Shown: piece after piece, positions 1-8,656 of the stretch | How positions within the stretch are numbered: position 1 is the first letter of the stretch | How the letters are laid out: the number at the start of each line of letters is the position of its first letter | Assembly: GCF_945605565.1 (NCBI RefSeq) | Contig: NZ_OX216966.1 | Span: 5,758,001-5,822,000 of the forward strand | Origin: Paenibacillus dendritiformis | GTDB taxonomy: Bacteria; Bacillota; Bacilli; Paenibacillales; Paenibacillaceae | DNA: 64,000 bases | Direction: 5' to 3' | Position numbers and translations under genes: made by a program | The notes under the pieces: generated by a model | What the model was told of the DNA's origin: nothing | The model's database searches: none | The model's input: only the letters and a program-made list of their open reading frames with translations

Positions 1-18
1 ATACGTTACATTTCATGT

Positions 19-47
19 ATTATAGTCAACGCGCCGCTGTTTTGCAA
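19..47 (-). promoter_or_regulatory. Leftward sigma-A-type promoter for a gene outside the window
   Basis: Read on the minus strand there is TTGCAA (47-42), a 17-base spacer and TATAAT (24-19). The layout is close to the vegetative consensus and points out of the left edge, away from gapB. The gene it serves is not visible. Positions 48-220 hold nothing else that I can support. Confidence 0.5.
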
Positions 48-224
48 GTCTAATTCGCGGAGTTGATCGCGGCGGATACATGCTTGATTCCTGACGGTCC
101 CACAACAGGACATCTCAGCTACTCTCCCCCTCTTCTCCCCGCTCTCCCCTGCCGTCAGGTTGCCATTTTTCTTCAGAACACCATTTTTACCTGCTGTATA
201 TAGAAAAAGAACGCCAATTTTTAT

Positions 225-289
225 TATGACGTATTATATTAAAAATATGCGATTATATATTACACATCATTTATTTATTGTGATATACT
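225..289 (+). promoter_or_regulatory. gapB promoter with CcpN-like operator
   Basis: Positions 279-289 read TGTGATATACT, which fits the Bacillus CcpN operator consensus TRTGHYATAYW (as I recall it) at every position. A second site at 225-235 fits with one mismatch. The first site contains TATACT (284-289), a good -10, with TTACAC (260-265) as a weak -35 at 18 bases. CcpN represses gapB, pckA and SR1 in B. subtilis in the presence of glucose, so control of this gluconeogenic operon by CcpN is expected. The site match is seen; CcpN binding is inferred. Confidence 0.6.
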
Positions 290-342
290 GTATCATGAAA
301 AAGAAACCAATTATGGATCCACTCTGAAGGAGGAATTCGACT

Positions 343-1383
343 ATGGCATTACCTGTTGCCATCAACGGCATGGGCCGCATCGGCCGTCTCGTGCTGCGCC
401 GCGCTATGGATGAAGCGCATTCGCCGTTCGCCATCCGGGCCGTGAACACTCTTTATCCCGCCGCCACCATCGCGCATCTGCTCAAGTACGACTCCATTCA
501 CGGGAAATGGAACGCGAACATCGCCGCTGAAGGCAATACGCTCCTTATTAATGATACGCCCATACAGGTAGTGGCAGAAGCCGATCCGGCCCGACTGCCG
601 TGGCAGTCGCTCGGCATTCATACCGTCATCGATGCAACCGGCAAATTCACGGATCGCCCTGGCGCTTCCAAACATATCGAAGCCGGCGCGGAAAAAGTCA
701 TCATCACCGCTCCAGGCAAGGAGCTCGACCTGACGATCGTGATGGGCGTCAACGAGCATATGTACGACGATGAGAACCATCATCTCGTCTCGGCCGCATC
801 CTGCACCACGAACTGCCTCGCGCCGCTGCTTCATCTGCTCGACCGCTCGTTCGGCGTCGTATCGGGCTGGATGACCACCATTCATTCCTACACCAATGAT
901 CAGAAACATCTCGATAATCCGCATAAAGATTTGCGACGCGCGCGGGCATGCACGCAGTCCATCGTCCCGACGACCACCGGCGTAGGCAAAGCGCTTGCCG
1001 GCATCCTGCCGCATCTGGCGACCTCGGTGCAAGGCATCTCGGTGCGTGTGCCGACGCCGGACGTCTCGCTCGTCGACTTGACGGCCGAAGTGAAAACATC
1101 CGTAACCGCAGATGATGTCCGGCTCGCCTTCCTGCATGCGATCCGCGACGGACATGATCGTTATCTCGAATGGTGCGACGAGCCGCTCGTCTCCACCGAC
1201 TTCATCGGCAACGACAAATCCGCCGTCGTCGACGGGATGTCGCTTATCGCCCATGATCATCACATTAAGCTTCTCGCCTGGTATGACAACGAATGGGGCT
1301 ATGCGGCTCGGGTCGTCGACTTGGCCCGCCACGTTGCACTGGAGGGAGTGAAAGGCTCATGCAAAACGGCAGCTGCCCGGTAA
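343..1383 (+). CDS. gapB: Glyceraldehyde-3-phosphate dehydrogenase, GapB type
   Basis: A 346-residue cytosolic GAPDH. The N-terminal Rossmann motif is INGMGRIGR, and the catalytic motif ASCTTNCLAP places the nucleophile at Cys154 with His181 as partner in TTIHSYT. The end of the second beta strand reads AVNT rather than the NAD-selecting ND of GapA enzymes. This points to NADP preference and a gluconeogenic role, oxidising or reducing 1,3-bisphosphoglycerate/GAP in the anabolic direction. The start follows a clear GGAGG (about 328-332). It is the first gene of an operon with an SR1P-like peptide and pyruvate phosphate dikinase, and a CcpN-like operator lies upstream. The family is certain; the coenzyme assignment is inferred from one motif and the context. 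Confidence 0.93.
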   Translation: MALPVAINGMGRIGRLVLRRAMDEAHSPFAIRAVNTLYPAATIAHLLKYDSIHGKWNANIAAEGNTLLINDTPIQVVAEADPARLPWQSLGIHTVIDATGKFTDRPGASKHIEAGAEKVIITAPGKELDLTIVMGVNEHMYDDENHHLVSAASCTTNCLAPLLHLLDRSFGVVSGWMTTIHSYTNDQKHLDNPHKDLRRARACTQSIVPTTTGVGKALAGILPHLATSVQGISVRVPTPDVSLVDLTAEVKTSVTADDVRLAFLHAIRDGHDRYLEWCDEPLVSTDFIGNDKSAVVDGMSLIAHDHHIKLLAWYDNEWGYAARVVDLARHVALEGVKGSCKTAAAR

Positions 1384-1523
1384 TGCTGGGCGCCATTCTG
1401 TGCGAACGCTGCGGAACCCTTTTGGAGGAAATCGATACAGAGAAAGTGATCGTGTACTATCATCGGTGCGACGACTGCGCCGTCTGTTCCAAATTCGATA
1501 AAATCGGGGGCGAATCAGAATGA
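1383..1523 (+). CDS. SR1P-like GapA-binding peptide
   Basis: A 46-residue peptide, MLGAILCERC...EKVIVYYHRC. It resembles B. subtilis SR1P, a peptide of about 39 residues that binds GapA and modulates RNA degradation through RNase J1/GapA. Shared features are a short hydrophobic start, a CxxC at residues 7/10, the acidic stretch leading to EKV-x-V-x-Y, and a second cysteine cluster (29, 32, 35) suited to metal binding. The start overlaps the gapB stop (TAATG) and the stop overlaps the ppdK start (ATGA), so all three genes are translationally coupled. An alternative ATG at 1359 would add eight residues. In B. subtilis the peptide is carried on the sRNA SR1, not inside the gapB operon. Confidence 0.7.
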   Translation: MLGAILCERCGTLLEEIDTEKVIVYYHRCDDCAVCSKFDKIGGESE

Positions 1524-4198
1524 AGCCGACTTGGATCTGTCACTTCCGGCATGGCGATGCCGGCATGAAAGCGCTGTTGGGCGGAAAGGGAGCCAATCTC
1601 GCGGAGATGACGCGCATCGGGCTGCCCGTGCCGCCCGGCTTCACCATTACGACGGAAGCGTGCCGATCCTACTACGCGCTGAACCGGCTGCCCGACGGCC
1701 TGATGGACGATGTGCGCTCCGCTCTGCAGGCCGTCGAGCTGTTGCGCGGCCAGCGATTCGGGGACGCCCATGATCCGCTTCTCGTCTCCGTCCGCTCCGG
1801 TTCTGTGCATTCCATGCCCGGCATGATGGATACGATTCTCAATCTCGGACTGAACGATGAGACCGTTCAAGGCCTCGCCTCCGCGACTGGCGACGAGCGG
1901 TTCGCTTATGATTGCTACCGCCGCCTCATCCATATGTTCGGCAATGTCGTGTCCGGCGTCGAATCAGGTGAATTCGAGCGCATCCTCGCCGAAGTCAAGG
2001 CGCATTGCGGCGCGCAGACGGACCAGTCCCTCTCCGCCGACGGCTTGCGTGAGGTTGTCCGGCGGTATCAGCAATATTTGGAGGAAGTAGCTGGCGCCCC
2101 GTTCCCGCAAGATGTTCACGTCCAACTGCAGTTGGCCATCGAGGCCGTATTCCGCAGCTGGAACAATCACCGCGCGCAAGTGTACCGCAAGCTGCATCAG
2201 CTCTCCGAGAACGAGGGCACGGCCGTTAACATCCAGTCGATGGTATTCGGCAACCGCGGCGCGGACAGCGGGACGGGCGTGCTGTTCACCCGTCATCCGT
2301 CGACAGGCGAGAAGATTTTGTTCGGCGAGTATTTGACCGATGCCCAAGGGGAGGACGTCGTCGCCGGAACCCGGACGCCGCAGCCGATCGCCAAGATGGC
2401 GGAGGAAATGCCGGAGCTGTACCGGCAGCTTGTGGAAGCCGCTAACCAGTTGGAGCGCCATTACCGCGACATGCAGGATATCGAGTTCACGGTCGAGCGC
2501 GGCAAGCTGTTCATCCTGCAGACGCGGGCCGGTAAGCGGACGGCGCAAGCCGCCGTCGCCATAGCGGTCGCGCTCGTGCATGAAGGGCTGATCACGGCGC
2601 AGGAAGCCTTGCTGCGCATGGATGTCGCGCAGCTGGAGCATTTGCTGCACCCGTCGATTGCGCCCGATGCCGCGATCGACACCGTGGCGACCGGCCTGCC
2701 CGCCTCGCCGGGAGCCGCCTCCGGCCGCATCGTGCTTGATGCCGACGAGGCTGAGCGAATGGCCGCCGCTGGCGAGCGCGTCATTCTCGTCCGGCCGGAG
2801 ACGACGCCGGAGGATATTCACGGCGTGCTCGCGGCGGAAGGCGTGCTGACGAGCCGGGGCGGCATGACGAGCCACGCGGCCGTCGTCGCCCGCAGCATGG
2901 GGAAGCCATGCGTCTCGGGCTGCGAGGACGTCAGCTTCGACTTCACTCGAAATTGCATCGTTATCGGCCGGCGCACGTTCCGCGAAGGCGACCTGTTGTC
3001 GATCGACGGCGCGACGGGACGCGTCATCGCCGGAGCCGTGCCGCTCGTCGCCGCGGAGATGTCGGATGAATTCCAGCAGCTGCTGGAATGGGCCGACCGC
3101 GAACGCGAACTGGGCGTCTATGCGAACGCGGATACGCCAGCGGACGCCGCGAAGGCGCGGGCCCTTGGGGCCGAAGGCATCGGACTCTGCAGGACCGAGC
3201 ATATGTTCATGTCTCCGGAACGGCTTTGCATCGTTCAGGAGATGATTTTGGCCGAATCGGAGGCAGAGCGCCGGAAGGCGCTCGCACTGCTGCTGCCGCT
3301 GCAGCAGGAGGACTTTGAGGGCATTTTCGAGGCGATGGACGGTTATACGGTCACGATTCGGCTGTTGGATCCGCCGCTTCATGAGTTCCTGCCGAATCTG
3401 GAGGAGCTTGTCGTCCGGCAGACCGAGTGGAAAGCGACCGGCACCGGAACAGAGCGTGAACGGAACGATCTCGAGCGCCTGATCGCCAAGGTGCGCGCAC
3501 TGCATGAGCTGAATCCGATGCTCGGCCAGCGCGGCTGCCGGCTCGGCATTCTGTTCCCGGAAATTTATGAGATGCAAGCGGAGGCGCTGTTCCTCGCCGC
3601 TTCCCGCATGCTGCGCAAAGGCGTGCGCGTGCAGCCGGACATCATGGTGCCGCTGATCGGCCACGCCGCCGAGCTGAAGCTGCTGCGCGAGCTCATCGAG
3701 CGTACGGCAGAGCGGGTGCTCGGCCCCGAGCTCCGCGGCTGCGCGTACCGGATCGGCACGATGATCGAGGTGCCGCGCGCGGCGCTGACAGCGGGCCAGA
3801 TCGCGGAGCATGCCGACTTCTTCTCGTTCGGCACGAACGATCTGACGCAGATGACGTTCGGCTGCAGCCGGGACGACGCGGAGGGCAAATTCCTGACCCA
3901 CTACGTCGACCGCCGCGTGCTGGCGGCGAACCCGTTCCAGGTGCTCGACACGTCCGGCGTCGGCCAGTTGATTGAGCTGGCCGTGGAGCGCGGCCTTGCC
4001 GCCAATCCGCAGCTCAAGACCGGCATCTGCGGCGAGCATGGCGGCGAGCGGGATTCGATCCTGTTCTGCCATGCGACGGGGCTCGATTATGTAAGCTGCT
4101 CGACGTTCCGCGTCCCGCTCGCCCGCATCGCCGCCGCCCAGGCGAAGCTGCTGCTCGGGAGCCGGAACAAAGCTTCCCTGCACTCGATATCGGTGTAA
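1520..4198 (+). CDS. ppdK: Pyruvate, phosphate dikinase
   Basis: 892 residues, the usual length. It interconverts pyruvate + ATP + Pi and PEP + AMP + PPi. The order is an N-terminal ATP-grasp domain (GGKGANLAEM near residue 21, then VSVRSGS...SMPGMMDT), the swivelling phosphohistidine domain with LTSRGGMTSHAAVVAR (His452) and the C-terminal PEP/pyruvate TIM barrel ending in the GICGEHGG motif (Cys837). All catalytic landmarks are intact. It is coupled by a 4-base overlap to the SR1P-like gene behind gapB, which suggests it is used to make PEP during gluconeogenic growth. I saw no adjacent PPDK regulatory protein. Confidence 0.95.
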   Translation: MKPTWICHFRHGDAGMKALLGGKGANLAEMTRIGLPVPPGFTITTEACRSYYALNRLPDGLMDDVRSALQAVELLRGQRFGDAHDPLLVSVRSGSVHSMPGMMDTILNLGLNDETVQGLASATGDERFAYDCYRRLIHMFGNVVSGVESGEFERILAEVKAHCGAQTDQSLSADGLREVVRRYQQYLEEVAGAPFPQDVHVQLQLAIEAVFRSWNNHRAQVYRKLHQLSENEGTAVNIQSMVFGNRGADSGTGVLFTRHPSTGEKILFGEYLTDAQGEDVVAGTRTPQPIAKMAEEMPELYRQLVEAANQLERHYRDMQDIEFTVERGKLFILQTRAGKRTAQAAVAIAVALVHEGLITAQEALLRMDVAQLEHLLHPSIAPDAAIDTVATGLPASPGAASGRIVLDADEAERMAAAGERVILVRPETTPEDIHGVLAAEGVLTSRGGMTSHAAVVARSMGKPCVSGCEDVSFDFTRNCIVIGRRTFREGDLLSIDGATGRVIAGAVPLVAAEMSDEFQQLLEWADRERELGVYANADTPADAAKARALGAEGIGLCRTEHMFMSPERLCIVQEMILAESEAERRKALALLLPLQQEDFEGIFEAMDGYTVTIRLLDPPLHEFLPNLEELVVRQTEWKATGTGTERERNDLERLIAKVRALHELNPMLGQRGCRLGILFPEIYEMQAEALFLAASRMLRKGVRVQPDIMVPLIGHAAELKLLRELIERTAERVLGPELRGCAYRIGTMIEVPRAALTAGQIAEHADFFSFGTNDLTQMTFGCSRDDAEGKFLTHYVDRRVLAANPFQVLDTSGVGQLIELAVERGLAANPQLKTGICGEHGGERDSILFCHATGLDYVSCSTFRVPLARIAAAQAKLLLGSRNKASLHSISV

Positions 4199-4210
4199 TG
4201 TAGAAAGGAA

Positions 4211-4242
4211 GCAGGCTGTCGGAATCATTCCCGGCAGCCTGC
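4211..4242 (+). terminator. Stem-loop after ppdK
   Basis: A 12-bp stem (GCAGGCTGTCGG with CCGGCAGCCTGC, one G-T pair) and an 8-base loop lies 13 bases after the ppdK stop. No U-tract follows, so it may be a 3' stabiliser instead of a true terminator. Confidence 0.5.
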
Positions 4243-4353
4243 CTCAGCTTCCGTCATGGGGAGGTTATGCAGCGGGAAGGAGTCAATTCGCCTGTTGAAC
4301 TCAAACTGGATGGTTGGCTAAACCTTGAGGTCTTTTCCGGGAAGCTGAACTGG

Positions 4354-4839
4354 CTATTCCGTAACCTCTACATTCTTCGGGGCTGTATGAATTGCGAATG
4401 TTTTGCTTTTCCCATCTATATTTACCGTAAACTCTGCAAGCGCCGAGACCTCATACATACCCGGATGCTGAATCTTGAATGTGTAATTTTCTGAAATATA
4501 CGCTTTGCCTGTCAAATTCCGAATCTTGCCCCCATCCGTAACCGCGTAAGAGTTGATCTCCTTCCCGGTTCCATCCTTAATCGTATACACAAACAATTGC
4601 TCCCGACTGGTTATGGCGAGTTTTTGTTCCTCTTCTTGCTTTAATTCAGCTTTGATTGTAAATTCCTCGTTGATTCTCACTTTTTGCGGAAGCGAGATAT
4701 GTGCCGAAAAGAGTCCTTCTTCCATACTTTCCAGTGAAGTAGAATCTCCCCCTGTACCCAAGTCCGTAGCTCGATCCACACTGAAGGACTGACACCCGAG
4801 ACATACCAAAAGAACCATGGTAATCAACCATTTTTTCAA
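4354..4839 (-). CDS. Small secreted lipoprotein, unknown function
   Basis: 161 residues starting at TTG (4839-4837). This start is fixed by a perfect AAAGGAGGTGG at 4848-4857. The N-terminus MKKWLITMVLLVCLGC is a lipoprotein signal peptide with the lipidated Cys at residue 16. Residue -3 is Cys rather than the usual Leu, so the lipobox is atypical. The remainder (PQKVRINEEFTIKAELKQ ... YTFKIQHPGMYEVSALAEF) alternates like a beta-sandwich, as in immunoglobulin-like accessory domains. I recognise no family. It lies convergent to ppdK and divergent from the protease at 5027, and like it is AT-richer than the surroundings. Confidence 0.75.
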   Translation of the reverse strand: MKKWLITMVLLVCLGCQSFSVDRATDLGTGGDSTSLESMEEGLFSAHISLPQKVRINEEFTIKAELKQEEEQKLAITSREQLFVYTIKDGTGKEINSYAVTDGGKIRNLTGKAYISENYTFKIQHPGMYEVSALAEFTVNIDGKSKTFAIHTAPKNVEVTE

Positions 4840-5026
4840 TTATTATCCACCTCCTTTAAAACAGACGTAAGAGCTTTGTTTTTGTTGCAGAATTGATTAT
4901 TTTCCCCTTTTTGGTTGATGAAAACGTCGGCTCGTAGATTGCTTCTTTTAAGAATGTTCGTCAAAAGAACAAGTTATTTAAAGAGGCTTGTTAATTAGAG
5001 AGTTTAAGAAAGGATTGAATAGAGTT

Positions 5027-6424
5027 ATGAAACTCAGGAAATTGGTAAGTTTGATTTTTCTCGCCAGCTTCTTACTTTTCAGTTCAATCATAAGCGCCGC
5101 TGAAGATACAGCAGATAAATATGGTTGGATAACCATTAATGGATCGATTTCTGATATCGCGGAAATCACTCAACAAAACAATTTGAATAAAATACCTTAT
5201 CCCTTAGAGATGATCGTCTACCCTGATAACCTCACCGATAAACTTTTTTTGGAGAACTATGTTGAGAAGCAAAGAATCAGACAAGATTTTCCTGCCATTA
5301 AAAAGTTAATCGAAAATGAACCTTCCCAGTACTCAGGCCATTACTATAATGCGGATAAGGGAACTGTAATCATCCAAATAACAGAGAACTTAGAGTCCTT
5401 AAAAGAACAAGTTCGGGATTCCGTTAAAAACTATGATAAAGTTCAATTTGAAGTTAAAAAATATTCTTGGGCCGAAATTGAAAATGCCAAGGAAACAATT
5501 ATTAACAATGTTGAACCAGGTACGGTTCGAGCACTCATCCCCGATATAAAAAATAACAAGTTAATCATTGCATTCGATGAAGATGCGCTCGTAAATGAAG
5601 AAACTGTTTCATCACTTATATCCCAACCGGATATGCTTGAATTCACTACCATGCCTGCTTCAGCGCTTATTGCCGAAACAGATGATACGTCGTACGGTTC
5701 TCCATTTCCAATCGGCTCCAAAATAGGCGGTGACTACGTCAAAAAGAATGAAAATGAATATGAGTACTATATATGTACAGCAGGGTACTTCGGAGTTGAT
5801 CAAAACGATCAAGAAGTGCTGGTCACGGCCGGTCACTGCCAAAACAAGGCAAGAATTAATACGGAATGGTACCAACCTACATGGAAAACACCAACCATTG
5901 GAAAGTTTACTTTTAGAACCACTTCTGCCGTTGATGGAACGAACAAAACCTCTGATGCCGGATATATAACATTACACTCAAGTTATAGCGGTCGCCCAAG
6001 GGTACCGTACCCCTCTTCCTCAAATATGGCAATGATCACAGGAGTTTACACAAGCGATACACCGGGAGATACAATTTATTTTAGAGGTGCAAATAGCGGA
6101 ACCACTACATCTGGTAAAATTTCATACTCCAATGTTGATATTTATTGGGGAAAAGGTGGTTATGGATACAAACGTGCCGAGGTTCTTGCCACGGGATATT
6201 CTTCTATAGGAGGAGACAGTGGCGGGCCTATACTAACAAATTATGCTTATGATAATGATCTTACCGGATGGACTTTTGATTTGGCTGGAACCCACACGGG
6301 AGTGATAACTCTAAAGAGCACCGAAAGTCCTATTCCTCCTGGAACTTATAAAGTATATGAACCCGTCTGGACAACTTTTAATGATTTAAACCTTACGGGA
6401 ATAAAAGTTATTGCTAAACCCTGA
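5027..6424 (+). CDS. Secreted trypsin-like serine protease with propeptide
   Basis: 465 residues from ATG 5027, chosen because AAGAAAGGA lies upstream and the signal peptide MKLRKLVSLIFLASFLL begins there. An in-frame upstream extension has no suitable start. Cleavage is likely after SIISA. Residues of about 30-225 are a propeptide with a DKVQFEVKKYSW...RALIPDIKNNKLIIAFDE segment reminiscent of alpha-lytic-type prodomains. The catalytic domain has VTAGHC (His270), SDAGYITL (Asp310) and GGDSGGPIL (Ser398), so the S1-type triad is complete. Base composition is clearly AT-richer than gapB-ppdK and the permease, suggesting transfer. The substrate is unknown. Confidence 0.88.
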   Translation: MKLRKLVSLIFLASFLLFSSIISAAEDTADKYGWITINGSISDIAEITQQNNLNKIPYPLEMIVYPDNLTDKLFLENYVEKQRIRQDFPAIKKLIENEPSQYSGHYYNADKGTVIIQITENLESLKEQVRDSVKNYDKVQFEVKKYSWAEIENAKETIINNVEPGTVRALIPDIKNNKLIIAFDEDALVNEETVSSLISQPDMLEFTTMPASALIAETDDTSYGSPFPIGSKIGGDYVKKNENEYEYYICTAGYFGVDQNDQEVLVTAGHCQNKARINTEWYQPTWKTPTIGKFTFRTTSAVDGTNKTSDAGYITLHSSYSGRPRVPYPSSSNMAMITGVYTSDTPGDTIYFRGANSGTTTSGKISYSNVDIYWGKGGYGYKRAEVLATGYSSIGGDSGGPILTNYAYDNDLTGWTFDLAGTHTGVITLKSTESPIPPGTYKVYEPVWTTFNDLNLTGIKVIAKP

Positions 6425-6559
6425 ATAGAAACTGGTTTTACAGAAGTACAAGTACCGTAAATCTTGAGATAAGTCCCACGGCACTTGGCTTTTTAAGCTT
6501 TTTTCTGTACACCTGCCGGCTCGTTAGCGATACCTCTTACAATCCCATTCTGACCGGAT

Positions 6560-6606
6560 GGGAGAGTGCTGTTAAGGAGTTTATAGAATAGGCATTCTCC
6601 CTTTTT
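6560..6606 (+). terminator. Probable terminator after the protease gene
   Basis: GGGAGAGTGC (6560-6569) pairs with GCATTCTCCC (6592-6601) through ten base pairs including one G-T, and TTTTT follows. A smaller hairpin, CCCATTC with GGATGGG just upstream, shares the GGG and would compete with it. The gap 6425-6762 otherwise shows only the promoter listed next. I found no purine riboswitch. Confidence 0.45.
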
Positions 6607-6691
6607 CACAGGAAAAAAGCTCTCCCTTCTCTCAAAAACAACGGCGACAAATGGCCGCGGACTATCCTTTTAACAGGTAGTGAAATTCCTC

Positions 6692-6722
6692 TTGTTTATT
6701 TCCTTCCAGGATGTGATACAAT
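6692..6722 (+). promoter_or_regulatory. Possible promoter of the purine permease gene
   Basis: TTGTTT (6692-6697), a 19-base spacer and TACAAT (6717-6722). The -10 is good, the -35 and spacing only fair. Confidence 0.35.
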
Positions 6723-6762
6723 AAGCGCAATAGCGGCTTCATGCCGTCTATCTTTCATATTA

Positions 6763-8139
6763 TTGAAAGGGTTGGGTGAGGGGCTACGATGGAAAGCAGG
6801 TATTCGATTGGTCCACCAGGAAAGAAAGAGACCGTCGCATGCAAAGGAGAATGCTTCATCTAATCCAGCTGTCCGCTTGAATCCAAGCGATTGGCGGAGA
6901 GAGCTGTTAGCGGGAACCGTATCTTTTTTTGCGACTGTCTATATTATTATTGTCAATTCATCGATATTGGCGGATGCCGGGATTCCGCAGGAAGCCGGTA
7001 TTATCGCCACCGTGCTCGCGTCCGCGATCGGCTGCTTCATTATGGGCTGGTGGGGCAAAGCGCCCCTGATCATCGCGCCGGGGATGGGAATCAACGCCAT
7101 GTTCACGTACACGCTCGTTCAGGGCATGGGGCTGACGTGGCAGCAAGCGCTGGCCGTCACCGCGATATCCGGCATTTGCTTCATTGCCATTAGCATGACT
7201 TCGCTCGTCGAGAAGCTGAGAACGGCCATTCCCGCTTCATTACAGGAAGCGATCTCGGTCGGAATCGGTCTCATGCTCGTCCTCATCGGATTGCAAAAGG
7301 GCGGGGTCATCGTCTCGGATCGCTCCTCTATTATTGCGGTGCAATCCTTTGCCGATCCGGGCGTGCTGGTTACGCTGTTGACCTTGGCGTTGACATGCAT
7401 TCTGTACATGCGCAAGGTTCCAGGGAACCTGCTGCTGGCGATTATCGGAGGGACAGTGCTCGCCTATCTGTTCGGGGCCGTTCCAACGAATGCGTCGGCC
7501 GGAGGCGGAGGCTTTTCCTGGTCCACCTATGGGGATGTGTTCGGGCAGTTGACCGTGAAGGGCTTACCTGTCACGACCTTGATTGTCGCCGTCTTCTCGC
7601 TGACGCTCGTCATCGTGTTCGAGAGCGTCGGACTGATTAACGCGCAGTTGAACATGAGCGGCCGACAAGAACGCTTCCAGCGCGTCGTTCAGGCCAATGC
7701 GGCCACCGTCTTCCTGAGCGGGATTCTCGGTACGAGTCCGACCGTCTCCACCGTGGAAGCGGCCGCCGGCATCTCGTCCGGAGGAAGAACCGGCTGGACC
7801 TCGATCGTCACGGGAGTGCTGTTCCTGTTGACTTTCATTGCGATGCCGGTCATCACGCTCGTTCCGGATCCGGCGGTAGCGCCGATCCTGATCTTCATTG
7901 GCGGCTTGATGATGCCCGCCGTCCGGAATATTTCCTTCGAACGGCTGGAGGAAGGCCTTCCCGCCTTCTTCATCATCGCGTTCATTCCGCTGATGCACAG
8001 CATCGTGGACGGAATCGCGATCGGCTTCATCAGCTACGCGCTGTTCCACCTTGCGGTGGGCAAAGGGCGCCAAGTGAAGCCCCTGTTCTATATCATTTCG
8101 CTTCTGTTCGTCATGCACTTTGTGCTGCAGACGATATAA
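6763..8139 (+). CDS. NCS2 purine permease, AzgA/PbuG-like
   Basis: Up to 458 residues of an integral membrane proton symporter for hypoxanthine/guanine-type bases. Landmarks are the N-terminal ELLAGTVSFFATVYIIIVNSSIL, the GMGINAMFTYTLVQGMGLTWQQALA segment typical of the AzgA branch, PASLQEAISVGIGLMLVLIGLQ, and a late GTSPTVSTVEAAAGISSGGRTGWTS signature. About a dozen hydrophobic segments are visible. The start is unclear. The TTG at 6763 has no ribosome site, a TTG at 6877 (MNPSDWRREL) gives the canonical N-terminus but also lacks one, and the good GGGTGAGGGG serves an out-of-frame ATG (6789). Substrate choice within purines is not resolved. Confidence 0.85.
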   Translation: MKGLGEGLRWKAGIRLVHQERKRPSHAKENASSNPAVRLNPSDWRRELLAGTVSFFATVYIIIVNSSILADAGIPQEAGIIATVLASAIGCFIMGWWGKAPLIIAPGMGINAMFTYTLVQGMGLTWQQALAVTAISGICFIAISMTSLVEKLRTAIPASLQEAISVGIGLMLVLIGLQKGGVIVSDRSSIIAVQSFADPGVLVTLLTLALTCILYMRKVPGNLLLAIIGGTVLAYLFGAVPTNASAGGGGFSWSTYGDVFGQLTVKGLPVTTLIVAVFSLTLVIVFESVGLINAQLNMSGRQERFQRVVQANAATVFLSGILGTSPTVSTVEAAAGISSGGRTGWTSIVTGVLFLLTFIAMPVITLVPDPAVAPILIFIGGLMMPAVRNISFERLEEGLPAFFIIAFIPLMHSIVDGIAIGFISYALFHLAVGKGRQVKPLFYIISLLFVMHFVLQTI

Positions 8140-8155
8140 GCGAAGCAATGGCAGA

Positions 8156-8190
8156 AGCCCGCTTCGGACGCATTGGCGTTCGAGCGGGCT
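8156..8190 (+). terminator. Terminator of the permease gene
   Basis: A 15-base near-perfect stem, AGCCCGCTTCGGACG with CGTTCGAGCGGGCT, is followed by TTTGTGTGTT. It begins 16 bases after the permease stop. Confidence 0.75.
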
Positions 8191-8280
8191 TTGTGTGTTC
8201 CTTCGCGAACAACGGGAGAGCATCGGTATCGGCAAGTATAGTCCCATCCGGAGCCATATGTCCCCATTGGCCGCTTGCAG

Positions 8281-8652
8281 TCAAGCTTGGATGGCCGCCT
8301 TCCCGCCTTGACGCTTCGCTTCGAGATCCTGGATCATGCGCTGCTCGACATTTTCCAGTCGGTAGAACAAAAGCATTCCGGCGAACAGCATGAAGCAGAT
8401 GAACGGGATCCAGACGAAATTGAACTGAATGGCTGCCAGTCCGGATGCCGCCTGCTCCTGGTTCGGCGCATATTGGCGCTCGCCAGAACCCATGCGACCA
8501 AGGCGCCGCCGATTCCCATGCCGAACCTTGACGCCGAAGGAGCTTGAGGCGGTCAGCAGCCCTTGAGCCCTGACGCCGGATCTCCATTCGCCATAATCGA
8601 CGGTATCGGCCAGCATCGCATACATCAGGCCTGCGGTCAAGCCGAGGGTAAT
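8281..8652 (-). pseudogene. Truncated, frameshifted GPH-family sugar symporter
   Basis: Only the C-terminal part of a glycoside-pentoside-hexuronide:cation symporter remains: LTAGLMYAMLADTVDYGEWRSGVRAQG ... then a last membrane segment FNFVWIPFICFMLFAGMLLFYRL. The expected GMGIGGALVAWVLAS helix is present but lies in a different frame. It is flanked by two compensating shifts, after GVKV and before YAPNQEQ. The N-terminal four-fifths is missing. The break at about 8652 abuts the stop codon of the phage-lysin remnant (8657), so this probably marks the left junction between chromosome and the tail-gene island. Confidence 0.75.
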
Positions 8653-8656
8653 AGGG

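Noticed and set aside
1964..4228. 754-codon open frame on the minus strand of ppdK
   Set aside because: A shadow of a GC-rich gene: arginine/histidine-rich composition, no domain pattern, no ribosome site.
4267..4494. 75-codon plus-strand frame after ppdK
   Set aside because: Antisense to the lipoprotein 3' end, no ribosome site, no recognisable motif.
6425..6762. Purine riboswitch before the permease gene
   Set aside because: The conserved aptamer loops and P1-P3 arrangement could not be found; only a terminator-like hairpin and a weak promoter are present.
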